A stretch of DNA of 64,000 bases from Pisaster brevispinus (GCA_023634235.1 JAMKCF010000018.1:4927474-4991473), one strand, 5' to 3'. Numbered from the stretch's first letter, positions 31,179 to 43,799 are shown. Numbers and translations are program-made. Notes: a model not told the origin generated them from the letters alone.

Positions 31179-32144
31179 TCGTGTGGGTTTTTTTCCTTTT
31201 TTTTAAAGCTTGTCTTTTAGCACTTGTTTCTCACTCGACACAGGGAGATGCTTTGAAACTGACAACAGTTTAAGCTTTTTGAACATAGAGTGCGTTTCTT
31301 GTCAAAGAAAAAGAAAAAAAAACCACACCAACAACATCCAGGGGCCGACTTATTGAACAAGTACATACAAATGGTATCCGTGGTCACACTATAGTCTATG
31401 CTCATGATTTCGTTGCCACAGGAATACATGTATGATTTCACTTTCCCCTCTATAAACAAAAAGTACAACATCTCTCCCTCAAAATAAAAAAAAATAACAA
31501 TAAATAAAATCAACAAAAATAGAAAGGGTTTTGAAGAAACTCCGTCTTAACCACGTACATGCAGAGTTTTGTCTTCAGCAAAGAGCCGTCGTCGGTTCGT
31601 GGGATGCACCAAGGGTGGAAATGAGAATGCCTTGAACGTAGTAGTTATCTCAGAATGTAGACCCACTTATCTACGGGATTATTGGGACAAACGTCGCTAA
31701 CAGTACAAATCAAATGATATCTCAGTCTTTGCGTTTTGATTAACACCCGGAAATGCGGTACGACAACTCCTCTGCCAGGCTGGAGTCCCCACAATAAGTG
31801 TAAAATGATGAGACTCCGTTCATTTCTAAGGACTGCTTGAGCTTGGGAAGCTGTCCCGGTTTGACAAGATGAGTGTAGAGTCCAAATATATTTAATGCGG
31901 GACAAGTATTTGCTATTCATAGATATTTTTGTTCAGAGCACCGGTGGCTCAGCGTGGCGCGTTTGATAACTCCAGATAGTTGCACATTACCTCAATGACT
32001 GTCTAGGATTTTCTTCTTCTTCTTCTGAAGTCTAAAATTAGAAAACCTCAGTTTCTAGAAAAAACCCCAAACAGAATAATTGTTATAGTAATATTTCATA
32101 CACTGTTGATTTCTGTTGTCATGTGGAATTATTAATCACCGTCT

Positions 32145-32312
32145 TGTACTTGTCGTAGTCGTCGTGGTCGTCGTTGCTGATGCTGTTGAGTTGCTAACTG
32201 TTGCTGTTGCGGTTGAAGTTGCTGTTGCCTTCGCCGTTCTTGTTGTTTATGCGGTTGCTGTTTCCGTTGTTGTTGTCGCTGCTGCTGTTGTTGTATTTGT
32301 TGTTGTTTTTAG
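32145..32312. repeat. GTTGCT/GTC-rich imperfect trinucleotide tract
   Basis: Diverged GTT, GTC, GCT and GTG triplets across about 165 bp. The Val/Ala-rich frame is a repeat artefact with no transmembrane-protein context. Confidence 0.8.
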
Positions 32313-33504
32313 CAAACAACATGCATTTGTGAATGTTTCACCAAATTAGGTGAGGTCATGTTCATGCGACATCAACAAATAACCCATGTGATTCTTTACA
32401 CGTTGTTTATGCTGTGTAAGGTTGGATTAAATGTTGAACTAAGAGCTAGAAGTGTTGAATGACAGTTTTCTTCAATGCGATTTAGGCCTATTATGGTTTT
32501 TATTTTATGACAGTGCATCGAGTTCAATAATATTAAGCTGAGAGATTGAAATCGTCAAGTAGTTTCTAAAGATTGATCAATTTATACACGTGCCGTCTGA
32601 GCAGATTTTAATAAAATTTCACTCAATTCCAGTTCTAATTCAATTCAAATGTAAATCAAATTTTACATTCTAAACAGTGCACATTATCAAAACAAATGCA
32701 AGAGCATAATAACATAGTGGGGACACAGCAGTGTTCAAATTGAACGAATTCCTTCACAAGAACACACGTCTTGCAGCTGAAAACAAAATCATCCAACCAT
32801 TTTTTTTATTCAAGCAATTTTACCAAAGTTACGCTGACTAATTTATGTAGTTGTATAAATGTTTTATTTTATTGCAACTACTTAATTTATTAATTTTGGG
32901 AAAATTATTGTTTTATGTTAATGATTTCTTTTTGAAATTGGAGATGGATTTTGACTGGAAATTGGCCTGTTGGTCCCGGAAAATGTCAAAGACGTACTTT
33001 TGTGCTCAGGAATTACTGGTGTTGTCATCGGTCTATAATGACTGACAAAGTCATCAGAGTTAGAACAGAGTGAACTCTCGAAATATTAATCTAGAGCTGT
33101 TTCCGTCCATCAAAACGCATCATAGAGTTAAAAAAAAAACAAAAAAAAAAAACAACCAGTAAAAATAAAAAGGCTGTTATTAACAAAAACACTACACTGT
33201 CGCCATTTCAAGTGTATCCTCCAGAGTTTCCTCGGCCGTCAACACGTTAAAGCGGAATTTCTTCGTTGCTCCGATTCCAGTCGAAGATAAAAAAAAAAGA
33301 AAAACAAGAAAAAAAGAGAGTAGGATTTATATTTTGGGCTGTATTCAAACATCGGACGTCGTCAAGTACTTAATTGACAATCCGAATCGTCCATCAGTCC
33401 CGTGTGCGGAGGAAACAACCGAGTAAATGTTGAATTTCCTGACCGAAGCCTGGTCGCGATCGACCGGTCGGGGATGGCCGGAGTTTCCCTCCACTAAACG
33501 CACA

Positions 33505-33730
33505 CCTGACTAACAGCAGACACTTGACTTGCCATGCAGAGGGGGGCGAGGGTGTTAATTGGGTTTTAATTGCTCGATGCCACTTAGAGGGTTTTTATGA
33601 ACACGGCTTTCTGTTGAATCAGGCTGGCTTATTAATTGCACTGACACTAACTGGTATCTCAAAAACAGCAGTGATTGATTAACTCTGTTGTTAGAGATGC
33701 TTAATTAATAAGCTGAACTGCAGACATCGT
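33505..33730. other. Strongest possible conserved non-coding element
   Basis: Compact unique block with gggtgttaattgggttttaa, ttgctcgatgccacttagag, ggcttattaattgcactgac, gattgattaactctgttgtt and gcttaattaataagctgaac. The density of TTAATTA-type cores in otherwise balanced sequence, next to a GC-rich stretch (33370-33500), is typical of developmental enhancers. No coding frame. Confidence 0.35.
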
Positions 33731-34856
33731 GTTCTTCGCAATCACAGGAAGAGAGCTGAACGTGAAAATCAACTCATAAGCCGAGGCTAATCCTCTGTAA
33801 CTAATTATAGTACCTCATGAGGTTTCTCAATACAAGGTTCAAAACAGGATAGATGAGGATAACACAAAACATTGTTTAATTTCGTCTGAAAGCTTTACTG
33901 ATTTTAGGATTCATACATAATCTTTTTGTTTCTGTGAAATATCCCCTCTGAAAAGATATCGTAATTATTGGTTTATTGCAGGGAGATTTTTTGATATGAG
34001 ATTGGGCCATATTTTAGAGAATTGATTCAATGACAATGAACTGAGACCAGAAGACTTTACCAATATGTTTCACTTTGAAATATGTCATAGTTTATCAAAT
34101 GATTTGATTAAAAACAAAAACGGCAATAAGTGGATGTATTACATTTGTCTTGGAATTTGATGCTACTCCAAAGCGACTTGAAAAAAACCAAACATCTCTC
34201 AGTCTGAAAAAATAAGATAAATAAATAATTACAAATGTCATGTGTGAGAGAAATGTGCCTATCCAAACGACAGCTCTCTTTATATTTGCTAAATCGAAAT
34301 TATGATAACAACACCTGTAGTGTTGGATACCTTTTCGCATTTTTGTCTTTCTATGTTCTTGGCTGCAAATTGAAAAAAAAAACCAAAAAAAAAAAACAGC
34401 CTCGCTTTCAGTCTTCAGCCAAGAATTCCACCTGCTTTCAATCCACCTTGGACCCCCACACTGTCCTTTTTTAAAGTGTTTTCTTTGAAAATGGTCTCAG
34501 CTCCTTGGAAAATACCTCTCTGGGAAGAGCAAACAATTAAATACTTCATAAGTCACCGGGAGTGGGAAGCGTTCGACAAGAAACCTGTATCCGGCCTTCA
34601 CGTCCTAGGGGCAGTGTGTCCAAACGACTACTTGGAAATATACACTGCCCAGAAGTGACCCCTGATACCTATACAGACTGGCTTGCCTTACTGGCAAAAC
34701 TAGTAAAAGTTCAACTTGAATTATGAACTCATAGTTTTGCTCGTGTGTACATGAACTATCAGTAGGTTTGTGGGTTGTGAATTATTATAAAGTTGAAGTT
34801 TCGAACATTATTGGTTGTTAAATTTGTCAAGCGTTTTTTTTTAAAGCATAAAGGCA

Positions 34857-35245
34857 ACCTGGTTAATCTTGTACAGTTCCGTTTGATTCCACATTTCAGG
34901 TTTATTCTGCAGTTTACCTGGGTAACCTTAGATAGTTCGCCGGTTTGATTACACCTTGCATGTCAATTCTGCAGTTTTCAATACCTGGTTAACCTTAGAT
35001 AGTTCGGTTTGTTTATACCTTGCAGGTTAGTTATCCAGTTTTCGATACCTGGTTTTTAGTTCGGTTTGATTATACCTTGCAGGTTAATTCTGCAGTTTTC
35101 AATACCCGGTTAACCTTAGATAGTTCGCCCGGTTTGTTTATACCTTGCAGGTTAATTCTGCAGTTGTCTCTACCTGGTTAACCGTATATAGTTTGGTTTA
35201 ATTCATGTTAAATCTGCAGTTTACCTGAAACCTTATATATGTTAA
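34857..35245. repeat. Degenerate tandem array, about 50-67-bp unit
   Basis: Six full units and a partial one, each starting acctggttaacc, then ttagatagttcggtttgatt, ataccttgcaggttaattct and gcagttttcaat. Unit length varies by small indels. Contains no open frame of note. Confidence 0.85.
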
Positions 35246-35459
35246 CCAGGCAGTCTTGCTGGTTAACCTAATAACGTTCGATTTGATTATTAAGGTAGAT
35301 TACAATCATTGCCAATGTTTTTAAAAAATGTATTTTGCGGATTGTCTAACCCTTTCACCTCTTTTTTTAACCAAATGTATTATTAATGGTTACTTTGGAT
35401 TTAACCAGCAATTTGTTTGTTGACACTGGTTAATATGAGGTCCCCTGAGGAAACGGTAA

Positions 35460-36440
35460 TAGATAGCGGGTTCGGTTGCGAATGACCCATTTTGTTTGCA
35501 GTACCAAAGCGGCCTCATCATGTCATCAGGTGATGGTCCAACTTGTTGACTCAACTCGTTGTCTAAATTATAGTAACCACCTGGCTGGTCAAGTTGAAGG
35601 CAGACCCCTTTGTATCGTGCTGATTCAACTAGTTGTTGATACTAAACGATGGCCTACATGGTCATCTCCCAGGTTAAATTAAAGGTAAAACCTTCATCAT
35701 GTTGGTCTTCACAGTAAACCCCCTGGTTAAAGATTAACCCCTTCCCATGTATAGACGGTTGCAGGTAATGGGTTTACCTGCAAATGGCTCACAATGTTTG
35801 CGGTACCAAACGACTCCGGCAGGCAATGGTGCAATTGGTTGACACAACATGTTGCTTACATTACCGTGAAGCTTACTCTGTAAACTTCTGGTTAAGTTGA
35901 AGGTAGACCCCTTTTTTACGTTGCTTGTTCAAATTGTTGTCTACATTATAACTTGTTAGTCTGCTCGGTAATCCTTTGGTTAAGTTAAAGACCTACCCCC
36001 TTCCTATGTTGATGGCGCGGCTCCTCGTGTACCTTACGGGTTGACTTACGCGGTAACCTCCTAGTTAAATTAAAGGTAAAACCGTTCCTTTGTTGACTCT
36101 TAAATGCATTACACAGTTGAGCTTACTTGGTAACCTCCTAGTTAAATTAAAAATAAACCCTTCTTATTATGTTGACTATTGTCTGCATTACAGTTAAGCT
36201 TACTTGGTTATCTTCTGTTAAATGAAAGATAAACCCCTTTCAATTTTGCTGACTCAACTCGTTGTCCATATTCATTAAAAGAGTTTACCGGTAACCTTTT
36301 GGTCAAGCTGAAGGTAAACCCCCTTTTATGTAGTTCAATCCACTACATTAATAGGTTGGCCTCTACACAGTATCATCCTAAAAGATAACTGGATAAACCT
36401 ACTTGCTTCAATGTCTAACTCAACTCGTTGTATAATAAAT
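35460..36440. repeat. Degenerate tandem array, about 75-100-bp unit with higher-order period
   Basis: About ten diverged units with the core gttgactcaactcgttgtct, acattatagttaagcttac and ggttaaattaaaggtaaacc. A larger repeat is visible: the block with ttgtttgcagtaccaaagc near 35495 recurs about 300 bp later as atgtttgcggtaccaaacg. Confidence 0.8.
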
Positions 36441-36689
36441 GCAAGACTGATAATGAGATACTAGGATGCCCAGATCATCCAGCTATCACATTTCGCAGCG
36501 TAAGCGAAGACACTATCATAAGAAACCGGTATTGCTAACAGAATGCTATATCCGGCAGCTATCCAACAGTTCATTACCGTGGACAGATACTAAAGCAAAA
36601 AGAAGAAAGATAAAGAAAAAAGGAGCCCCTTTTAGCGTGGCATTGTTCTGAACGTAATCAGCTTTTTGTTTGGGGCAGAGCCGAGTCAC

Positions 36690-37000
36690 AAATAACCAGC
36701 AAATATTTACCATCAATTATTAGAAAGCACTTTGTCAGATGCCAGGGCGCCTATTGCACTGTAGCTGACCGGTATTTGGGGGAAGGTGTGGTGAAGATGC
36801 ATGTGTGCATCAAATTGTATTTGTTTGTCTCTGGCGCTGGGTTTGTTCAGGAAATGCTCAAGAGATGAATTATCGTTGTTTTAATCTAGGTCTTAATTGT
36901 GCGGTTTGGAATGTTTGCTTTAGAGTGCCTGCCATTTTTATGGACTCATGAATTGTCATACTGTGACTTGAATGGACTGGGGTGATTGTTTAACTCCGTC
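36690..37000. other. Possible conserved non-coding element
   Basis: Unique balanced sequence with gatgccagggcgcctattgc, ctgtagctgaccggtatttg, atgcatgtgtgcatcaaatt and tgaattatcgttgttttaat. It directly follows the tandem arrays and contains no repeat or coding signal. Confidence 0.3.
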
Positions 37001-37229
37001 GTAAGGCCCTTTCACACAATGCAGTTATTTTATAAGGAGAGATCTTGACCCAAATCACAAAATGGAAAAATAACAACCAAGAACCCCCCTTTTTTTACTG
37101 AGATTCAAAACTCTTAAAAAAAAGAAAAGTAATAATAAAATAAATTAACATCCATGTTAAAAAACAACACCCTGGTATGTAGTTTGGAAAGATTATTTGT
37201 GCCTTGATGAAATCGCGTACATTACCGTG

Positions 37230-37262
37230 GCCAAATGTATTCGCGCGAGACTTGTAATCTAA
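37230..37262. mobile_element. Family D terminal fragment
   Basis: tattcgcgcgagacttgtaa then tcta resembles the right terminus cgcgagacttgcacagtcta of family D. No matching left end nearby. Confidence 0.4.
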
Positions 37263-37310
37263 AGGTTTGACTTTTGACCCCTTGCGAGAATTTGAGCTCG
37301 GAACTCATGA

Positions 37311-37440
37311 TTAGGCCGGGTCTGAATCGGCGGCTACGGCTACGGCTGAATCGCGGCTTTGACGTACGTTGGAAGTATGGGACTTCCTTAGCTACGCCCT
37401 TTAGCACAGTCGCAGCCATTGTAGCCGCCTTACTCTCACA
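37311..37440. mobile_element. Hairpin MITE family K, diverged copy
   Basis: ttaggccgggtctgaatcgg then cggctacggctacggctgaa matches the arm of the 2996-3116 hairpin. The opposite arm is decayed (gcagccattgtagccgcc). Confidence 0.45.
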
Positions 37441-37574
37441 TCGTGCACATACTAACCATCGATACCGAAACATGCGTTCAAATGCCCTCCCAAGTTATGG
37501 CAGAGAAAGCAACAATGACTTTGTATCCGATATCATAATTTGGTACTTGTGTTCTCAGGTTCGCTACCTTATAG

Positions 37575-37740
37575 AGACCGAGAACAACAAAACAAAAACG
37601 GGAAAACAAAGGGTCTCCATAGGGGAATTCTAAAGACTGGGGTGCTCCACAAGAAATGTTGTGTACAAAGTCTATGTGAGGTTCTTAACTACAGGGACAA
37701 AGGAAAGAACAACATAACTGTCTCCGCTGGGATGTAATTA
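37575..37740 (+). mobile_element. Dispersed repeat family G, copy 3
   Basis: gggtctccataggggaattc, taaagactggggtgctccac, gtgtacaaagtctatgtgag and acagggacaaaggaaagaac are nearly identical to 24735-24905, suggesting fairly recent spread. Confidence 0.75.
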
Positions 37741-38146
37741 ATACAGTAGGTGTTCTTATCTGTGTATAATTTTGGGCAAATTAACACCAAACCTCTGCTC
37801 CAACTAAACCCCCGTGAGTCCCCAATACGCTCATGCTTGTACCTTTCCATTTGAACCCAGAAAGCACTGCGTATACAGTGATGCACATACTCGCTGCCTG
37901 GCTGTGGGAGAGAGAAAAAAAGCCACATAAATCATGTAGTTTATTTATCATTGCTGCAATATACACCAGTTAAACTAAACTCTAAAGTTAGACTATCCCA
38001 ATGCACTTAAAGCGCCTCAGCATTTTAGAGTTCTAAGATGGCGACGATGACGTCATCGCGAGTGTTATTGTAAAACAGTCGTCTCCAAGGCGCTGACCAC
38101 GGAGCATGACCAGCCGACACATTGGAGGTGCTGGACCACGGAATAA

Positions 38147-38208
38147 AAAATAAAAAAAAAGAGAAAAGAAGACGAAGAAGAAGAAGAGAGAGAACGAGAG
38201 AGAGGAAA
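38147..38208. repeat. Purine-only tract
   Basis: aaaaagagaaaagaagacga then agaagaagaagagagaga; flanked by unique sequence (38030-38345) in which no gene was recognised. Confidence 0.8.
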
Positions 38209-39069
38209 AATCGCACCACGTCCTTGATGCGATTAGCTCTCGGTTCTAATGCATGTAGCATTAGGTTCCCATTTCCTCTAAACTCGACAGCATTCTTCAT
38301 ATCCATTCCATTCATTGCATTAATAAATGATTGTGGAGGGTAAAACCGCTGTGATATTCATGAACAGGTTGATGACCACGTGCTTGGAGATGTATCAAGG
38401 CTGAATAGAGGGATGGGGGCCCTCCAGAGAAGAAAGGGGTAGAAAAAGTAATTTGTGACTAAACAACGCGATAGACTCGATGAAGTATAGCGCCCTGGGC
38501 AGGAAGGATCAGGTTGGCTTTAAAACGTTGCCTTTCACCTCTGCGGATCGCAACCCAGCCCATATTAAGAGTTTCCTCTAACATCGAAAACTGAAAAGGG
38601 GTCCTCATCATTTTCTCTATTCCTCCGGGTTACAGTGGTCGCTTTGGAAGATTAATTTGTGTCATCAAATCAGAACAATGTAAAAAAAGAAAAGGGGGTG
38701 GGGGAGAAGAGTCAAAATAGACCAAATCACCTTGTTAACTAGAAAACGTGATCTTGTACACTTCGGGCACTTTCCTGGCATTGCGTACGAGACACGTCAC
38801 ACTGTTTATCATAAAAAACACTCAGAATCAACAATGTGGACATAGCAAGTAAACAATCTTGTTGACGTATTTTCGCCTTTTCAACAATTATACATAAATT
38901 ACGGTGAAATTGCTCTTAAAGATAAACATGCGTGCCTGCAGAAACTCCATAAATCTGTGGCTCTTTTGTAAACAAGGAACATCACAAGGTATACATATCG
39001 TTAGAATGAAGGATAAACGGATGTAGTTGGATAGGTAGTTATATTCTAATTTGGGTTAGGGGCATTGGC

Positions 39070-39145
39070 AGTGAGTCACATAGCGTCATGTCACGTCACG
39101 TTACGTTACATCCACTTTACGTCACGCACGTCAGGTCACGTTGCA
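39070..39145. repeat. GTCAC-rich short tandem repeat
   Basis: Imperfect tandem gtcacgtcacgttacgttac then tttacgtcacgcacgtcagg. Contains several CRE/E-box-like ACGTCA and CACGT cores. Confidence 0.6.
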
Positions 39146-39509
39146 AGCCAATGTAAGGGACTTTTTTTTCTTAGGCGTTGTCCGCAGCTCTGAAGCTCCG
39201 TTGATTGATTGGTTGACGGTTTATCTCAGACTGAAACACCGCTGAGTGGTTTATTTAGCCAGTCGGGGACTTTTTTATTTTATTTTTATTTTGTTTATTT
39301 ATTATTATTTTTTTGGGGGGAGACTTAACCTGACGGCCCCCACCTTGTATCCGTCAATTTATGCTCCCCAAAACTACAAAATTGTTCAGCAGGTCAAAAA
39401 TGTTGCCTTGCGGGTCGATTACAAAACGGATAAAACAATGACATTTTCATCTTTCGCTTCGGGCTAAACACATCATCTCTACGAGATGACGTTGCTCTGA
39501 CTCTATCCC

Positions 39510-39561
39510 ACTCTCTCTCTCTCTCTTTCTCTCTTCCTCTCTCTCTCTCTCCCTCTCTCTT
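39510..39561. repeat. (CT)n tract
   Basis: Nearly uninterrupted CT dinucleotides with a few T or C changes. The sequence at 39600-39810 after it is unique with no recognised gene. Confidence 0.9.
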
Positions 39562-40277
39562 CGAGTTATTCTCTCCTTTGGCATTAGGCGTATATTAAAT
39601 CATGCAGAGTGTAACGTTGTATGTCAACTCAGGATCGTCAGTGTTGTACCGTGACCACAAGAGTCGAGGTAACGATCGCCAAATGGCGATTTTATCGACT
39701 GTTTGTCTGCCGTTCACGCGGCACGGATCACGGGGCATGTTTCACGGCTCCCCTGAGGCAAGGGTTGAGAACGCCCCGCACAGGGACGATTTGAAAAGTC
39801 ATTGAGCAAAGAATTGTTAAAGGGGGACTAGTGATTAACACTGTGAATAAGTCACAGCAAAACATAGCACTACAGGTTTAAAAAAAGGCACAAACTAAAA
39901 CAACAAAACATGAAATACATAAACAAACAAATGCATGCGATATAAACTAAATCAGATCTATCATTTAATATGATAATTTGTTGTTTGTTTGGATGTAAGC
40001 CCTATCAAGAGTAACAAGAAGTTTCATAAAATGTTTGACTTTACAACAATAGTTTGTAAGTCTCCCTGCTGACAGTTGAAATGAACTGAAACAAAACATA
40101 TTTTACACAAATTAACACCCTAGGTTAGAAATGAAACTGCATACCTAATGTAATTATCTCGATTTTAAAACTCAAATAAACCACAGATTATCAAGTGTGT
40201 TACATTGTAAGGCTACACCAGGCGATAAGGTACAGCTCCTTTATTGGTAATTCAATATCTCTGCAAGAATAAGAGTT

Positions 40278-40640
40278 GCATATCTTATAACTATAATAAT
40301 ATTTGTTTATATAGTAAACTTATAGCAAACAAAGCAGCTATATAGATCACGGCGCTTTATGACACAATATAGCCCTGTTCAATGGACATCGTCTTAGACC
40401 ATTCCACTAACTTTCTCCCCCTTGGGAACAGACAAACTCTGACTGCTTCAACTAGCGCGGCGAGGGGTTAATCCAATCCTCACAGTTTTCGTTTGTACAC
40501 CTAGGTTAAGGGAAGCAGTTATGGTTAAGTATCTTGCCAAGAAACACGGGCGTCGTGGCCGGGAATAGAACTTTTAGACCGACGATTAAGCCATCAGAAC
40601 TTGAGTTCTATGCACTTGGTTGCTCGGCCACGACACGCAA
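40278..40640 (-). mobile_element. tRNA-derived SINE, copy 2, with LINE-type tail
   Basis: On the - strand it begins gtgtcgtggccgagcaacca (A box TGGCCGAG), then agaactcaagttctgatggc, and a degenerate B box agttctattcc. The shared body is aaccataactgcttccctta. The 3' end is cataaagcgccgtgatctat ... actatataaacaaatattat, resembling the GCGC...TATATAAA end of L2-type LINEs and the LINE tail at 48.3 kb. This suggests mobilisation by such a LINE. Confidence 0.65.
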
Positions 40641-41640
40641 ATAATGTTAACTCTATGCGGAATACATACAAATGTTATAAGTTATCAAACAAGCGCGAGT
40701 GGAATATCGGAACAATATAGCGCTTCTGCGTCCCATATCCAACAAGCCCGAAGGCTTAAAAATTGAATATAGTAAATTTTAAGCATTCTTCGAAGAGATA
40801 TCCCTCCCTCCGGGTTAGAATATTTCACAGAATCTACGCCACAAAGGAAGAAGGACAATGTTAATCTCACTTTAAAAACATACTTCATTTCTTAGTAAAG
40901 TGTGTAATTCGACGGTAGACGTGCAGGAAGAGCACCCCCGTCTGGTGCGTTATCATCACGGGCATAATATTCATCGAAGCAATGTTGGCCAATCGCCTAA
41001 TGGAAGGAATATCGAACCATGGGACTGCTTTGTTGTTGGATATGTGTTTTTTTTCCCCTGCGAGTTAGTAAAACATAAGAATGCAGTAACAATGCATCTG
41101 TTCACCACTGGCGGGTGTTTTTGAAGTGACTTTTTTGTTAGGGGGGGGGGGTCGGCGGCGACGAGAGCACTTTGAGGGGGAAGGGAATTGACAAAGGTCA
41201 AATATAAATTTTTAGGGACTGGCAATTATTTTATGGAATTTCGGCTTGAAGTAGTTCTGAACCATTGTGTTTAACTGTGGTTTTGTTTCACTGATCGTTT
41301 TGTTTTGGTCGAGTGCTTAATAGAGGCTATTTGGTGATATGCGCTGTTTAAGAAGCTGTCGTATTTTCCTGTCTGCGACCCCTCAAGACTGCCTTTGATT
41401 AGTTCAGTAACAGCAATCGAAATATGTTTTTAAATGTTTTGTATTATGAAGTAATGACTGACTAGGTAAATTACAAAATTAACTTTTGGTTGAATATAAA
41501 TAAAAATGACTGGAGCATGACTTAAACCTGCGACCCCCGGATTAAAAGTATACCAGACATTATTAAAAATTTTTTTAAATAAAATATAAAAACCTTACTC
41601 AGGAGAACAACGAGTGCTTATTAGGACTATAACTTAGCTT

Positions 41641-41755
41641 CTGCGCCGGTTTGATCCAGTTCTGGATCAATTTGACAAAAGATTCCGGGTCACACTGACC
41701 CAGAAACAGGTCAGGCCCCACGTGACCCTGACTCCAAACAAACGTCACAGAGTTA
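41641..41755. mobile_element. Foldback repeat family R, copy 5
   Basis: ggtttgatccagttctggat, ttccgggtcacactgaccca and caggtcaggccccacgtgac. Exact ERE core GGTCACACTGACC at 41688-41700. Confidence 0.75.
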
Positions 41756-42492
41756 CCAAGCAATTCTACATAATGGGTTTTTAATATTTAAATACTAAAT
41801 GTTTACATAGATATTGATACAGACTTTAACGTAAGTCTGCCAAAAATACATCAACAAATTGATACAGAATGGCAAAACCATTGGTCAACTAACAAACAGT
41901 GTCCAAATTTGAATGAATGCACATTTCAAGCAGATTGAAATATTATATCAAGCAAAGCCACCCATAAAATTGTTTTTAGCATTAAAATAAACAACCTGAC
42001 ATCAGCAGATTCGTTCCCATTGTACATTTTTTAACGTGGACCCTCAAACATCAACGGCACTGTCAGGTATACCAGTTTAATTATTTCGTGTTTATTTATA
42101 AAATAAACATCCCGTATTTCTAATTTCCTGAGAAATATTACGCTACAAAATAAGCCTTGTGAAATTCATTGAACAGGGCATGCGCATAACCCTGGGTATC
42201 AGGTGGCATCCATGCATAGAAATCCCACGAGGACTAGAATAGAAGATAAATAAATTCTTACCCAAATGGGATGTATCGTTATGCTGAAAATTAACAGAAA
42301 GAACAAAAGACTAAAACGAGTCAAGGGAATGTGTTAACTCAGCCTTGAAGATACTGAGTAGACAACAGTTGCTTTAATTTTTCTAGAACACTCGGCACCT
42401 GAAATCCTGTTCGAATCTTGCTGCACTGTCTGTGCTCTATTAGAAATAACATCATTAGGAGAGCGGGGGCGGGGAAGGTTTACAACAACAAT

Positions 42493-43196
42493 AAACAAAC
42501 AAACAAACAAACAAACAAACAAACAAACAAACAAACAAACAAACAAACAAACAAACAAACAAACAAACAAACAAACAAACAAACAAACAAACAAACAAAC
42601 AAACAAACAAACAAACAAACAAACAAACAAACAAACAAACAAACAAACAAACAAACAAACAAACAAACAAACAAACAAACAAACAAACAAACAAACAAAC
42701 AAACAAACAAACAAACAAACAAACAAACAAACAAACAAACAAACAAACAAACAAACAAACAAACAAACAAACAAACAAACAAACAAACAAACAAACAAAC
42801 AAACAAACAAACAAACAAACAAACAAACAAACAAACAAACAAACAAACAAACAAACAAACAAACAAACAAACAAACAAACAAACAAACAAACAAACAAAC
42901 AAACAAACAAACAAACAAACAAACAAACAAACAAACAAACAAACAAACAAACAAACAAACAAACAAACAAACAAACAAACACCCCTACAAGCAAACAAAC
43001 ACCCCAACAAACACCCCAACACCCCAGCAAACAGACAAACAAACAAACAAACAAACAAACAAACAAACAAACAAACAAACAATAAAACACCCCAATAAAC
43101 AAACAAACAAACACCCCAACAAACAAGCAAACAAACACCCCAACAAACAAACAAACAAACACCCCAACAAACAAACAAACAAACAAACAAACAAAC
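42493..43196. repeat. Giant (AAAC)n microsatellite with variant 3' segment
   Basis: 42493-42980 is 488 bp of uninterrupted AAAC (122 units). From 42981 to 43196 the array continues with ACCCC-containing variants (aaacaccccaac), then aaac again. All long frames here (Lys-Gln-Thr-Asn on +, Phe-Val-Cys-Leu on -) are translations of the repeat. Confidence 0.98.
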
Positions 43197-43799
43197 TGTA
43201 GAAAACTACAGAGAGCCCAAACTCTTTCAAATAAGTTATTATTAGACCCGTTCCTTCCCCAGACTCAATAATTTCTTTTAACTTATAACACGTATAGTAC
43301 AAACATAATGTAGCAAAAATATTATAATTTTGCCGGCTTATAACGTGTCTGGCAAATTAAAATATTGTCAAAACTCGAAGATGTTATTAAAACTTCCTCG
43401 CATCCTTGGATATTTTTAAACCAGCTGACAAACGAGTGAAACCCAACACGGCCATACATATGAGTGAACGACCGTACCAAACGATTGCGAACAAGCCCAA
43501 CAAAAGGCGCGAAAACCCCGGCCATGTTTTGACACGGCCACGCTTACACAAAAGGTCAGTTCACTATCCAAGCACGCACATACAAAAAAGCGCGCCCTTT
43601 TCAAGCTCATAGGAAATGCCCGTGGATAGGCTCCAAAGGCTGCATATTGAAAACCAGGTGCTTAACCCTACGGTTTCACACCAACGTGTATAAACCACGG
43701 GCAACGCTATGTCATGCATGTTTAATATCAAATAAAAAAATATATAAATCACTTTCCCAGATGGATCGCAAAACTCACTGAATTGTTAAATATGAACCT

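Noticed and set aside
31645..31920. 91-codon - strand frame and a parallel 57-codon frame (NIFGLYTHLVKPGQ...)
   Set aside because: Two frames look equally protein-like and neither has a credible acceptor and donor.
34435..34658. Frame APWKIPLWEEQTIKYF... with a possible acceptor at 34490
   Set aside because: The acceptor phase does not fit the candidate exon at 25.9 kb and no family is recognised; kept out as probably chance.
34857..36440. CRISPR-like repeat/spacer array
   Set aside because: Units are contiguous diverged tandem repeats without unique equal-length spacers, and the genome is eukaryotic.
37222..37473. 83-codon - strand Arg/Ser-rich frame
   Set aside because: Arises from cggctacgg repeats in the diverged family K hairpin.
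42334..43302. Long open frames of 105-243 codons on both strands (Lys-Gln-Thr-Asn or Phe-Val-Cys-Leu repeats)
   Set aside because: They are translations of the AAAC microsatellite; all frames are open only because the repeat contains no stop.
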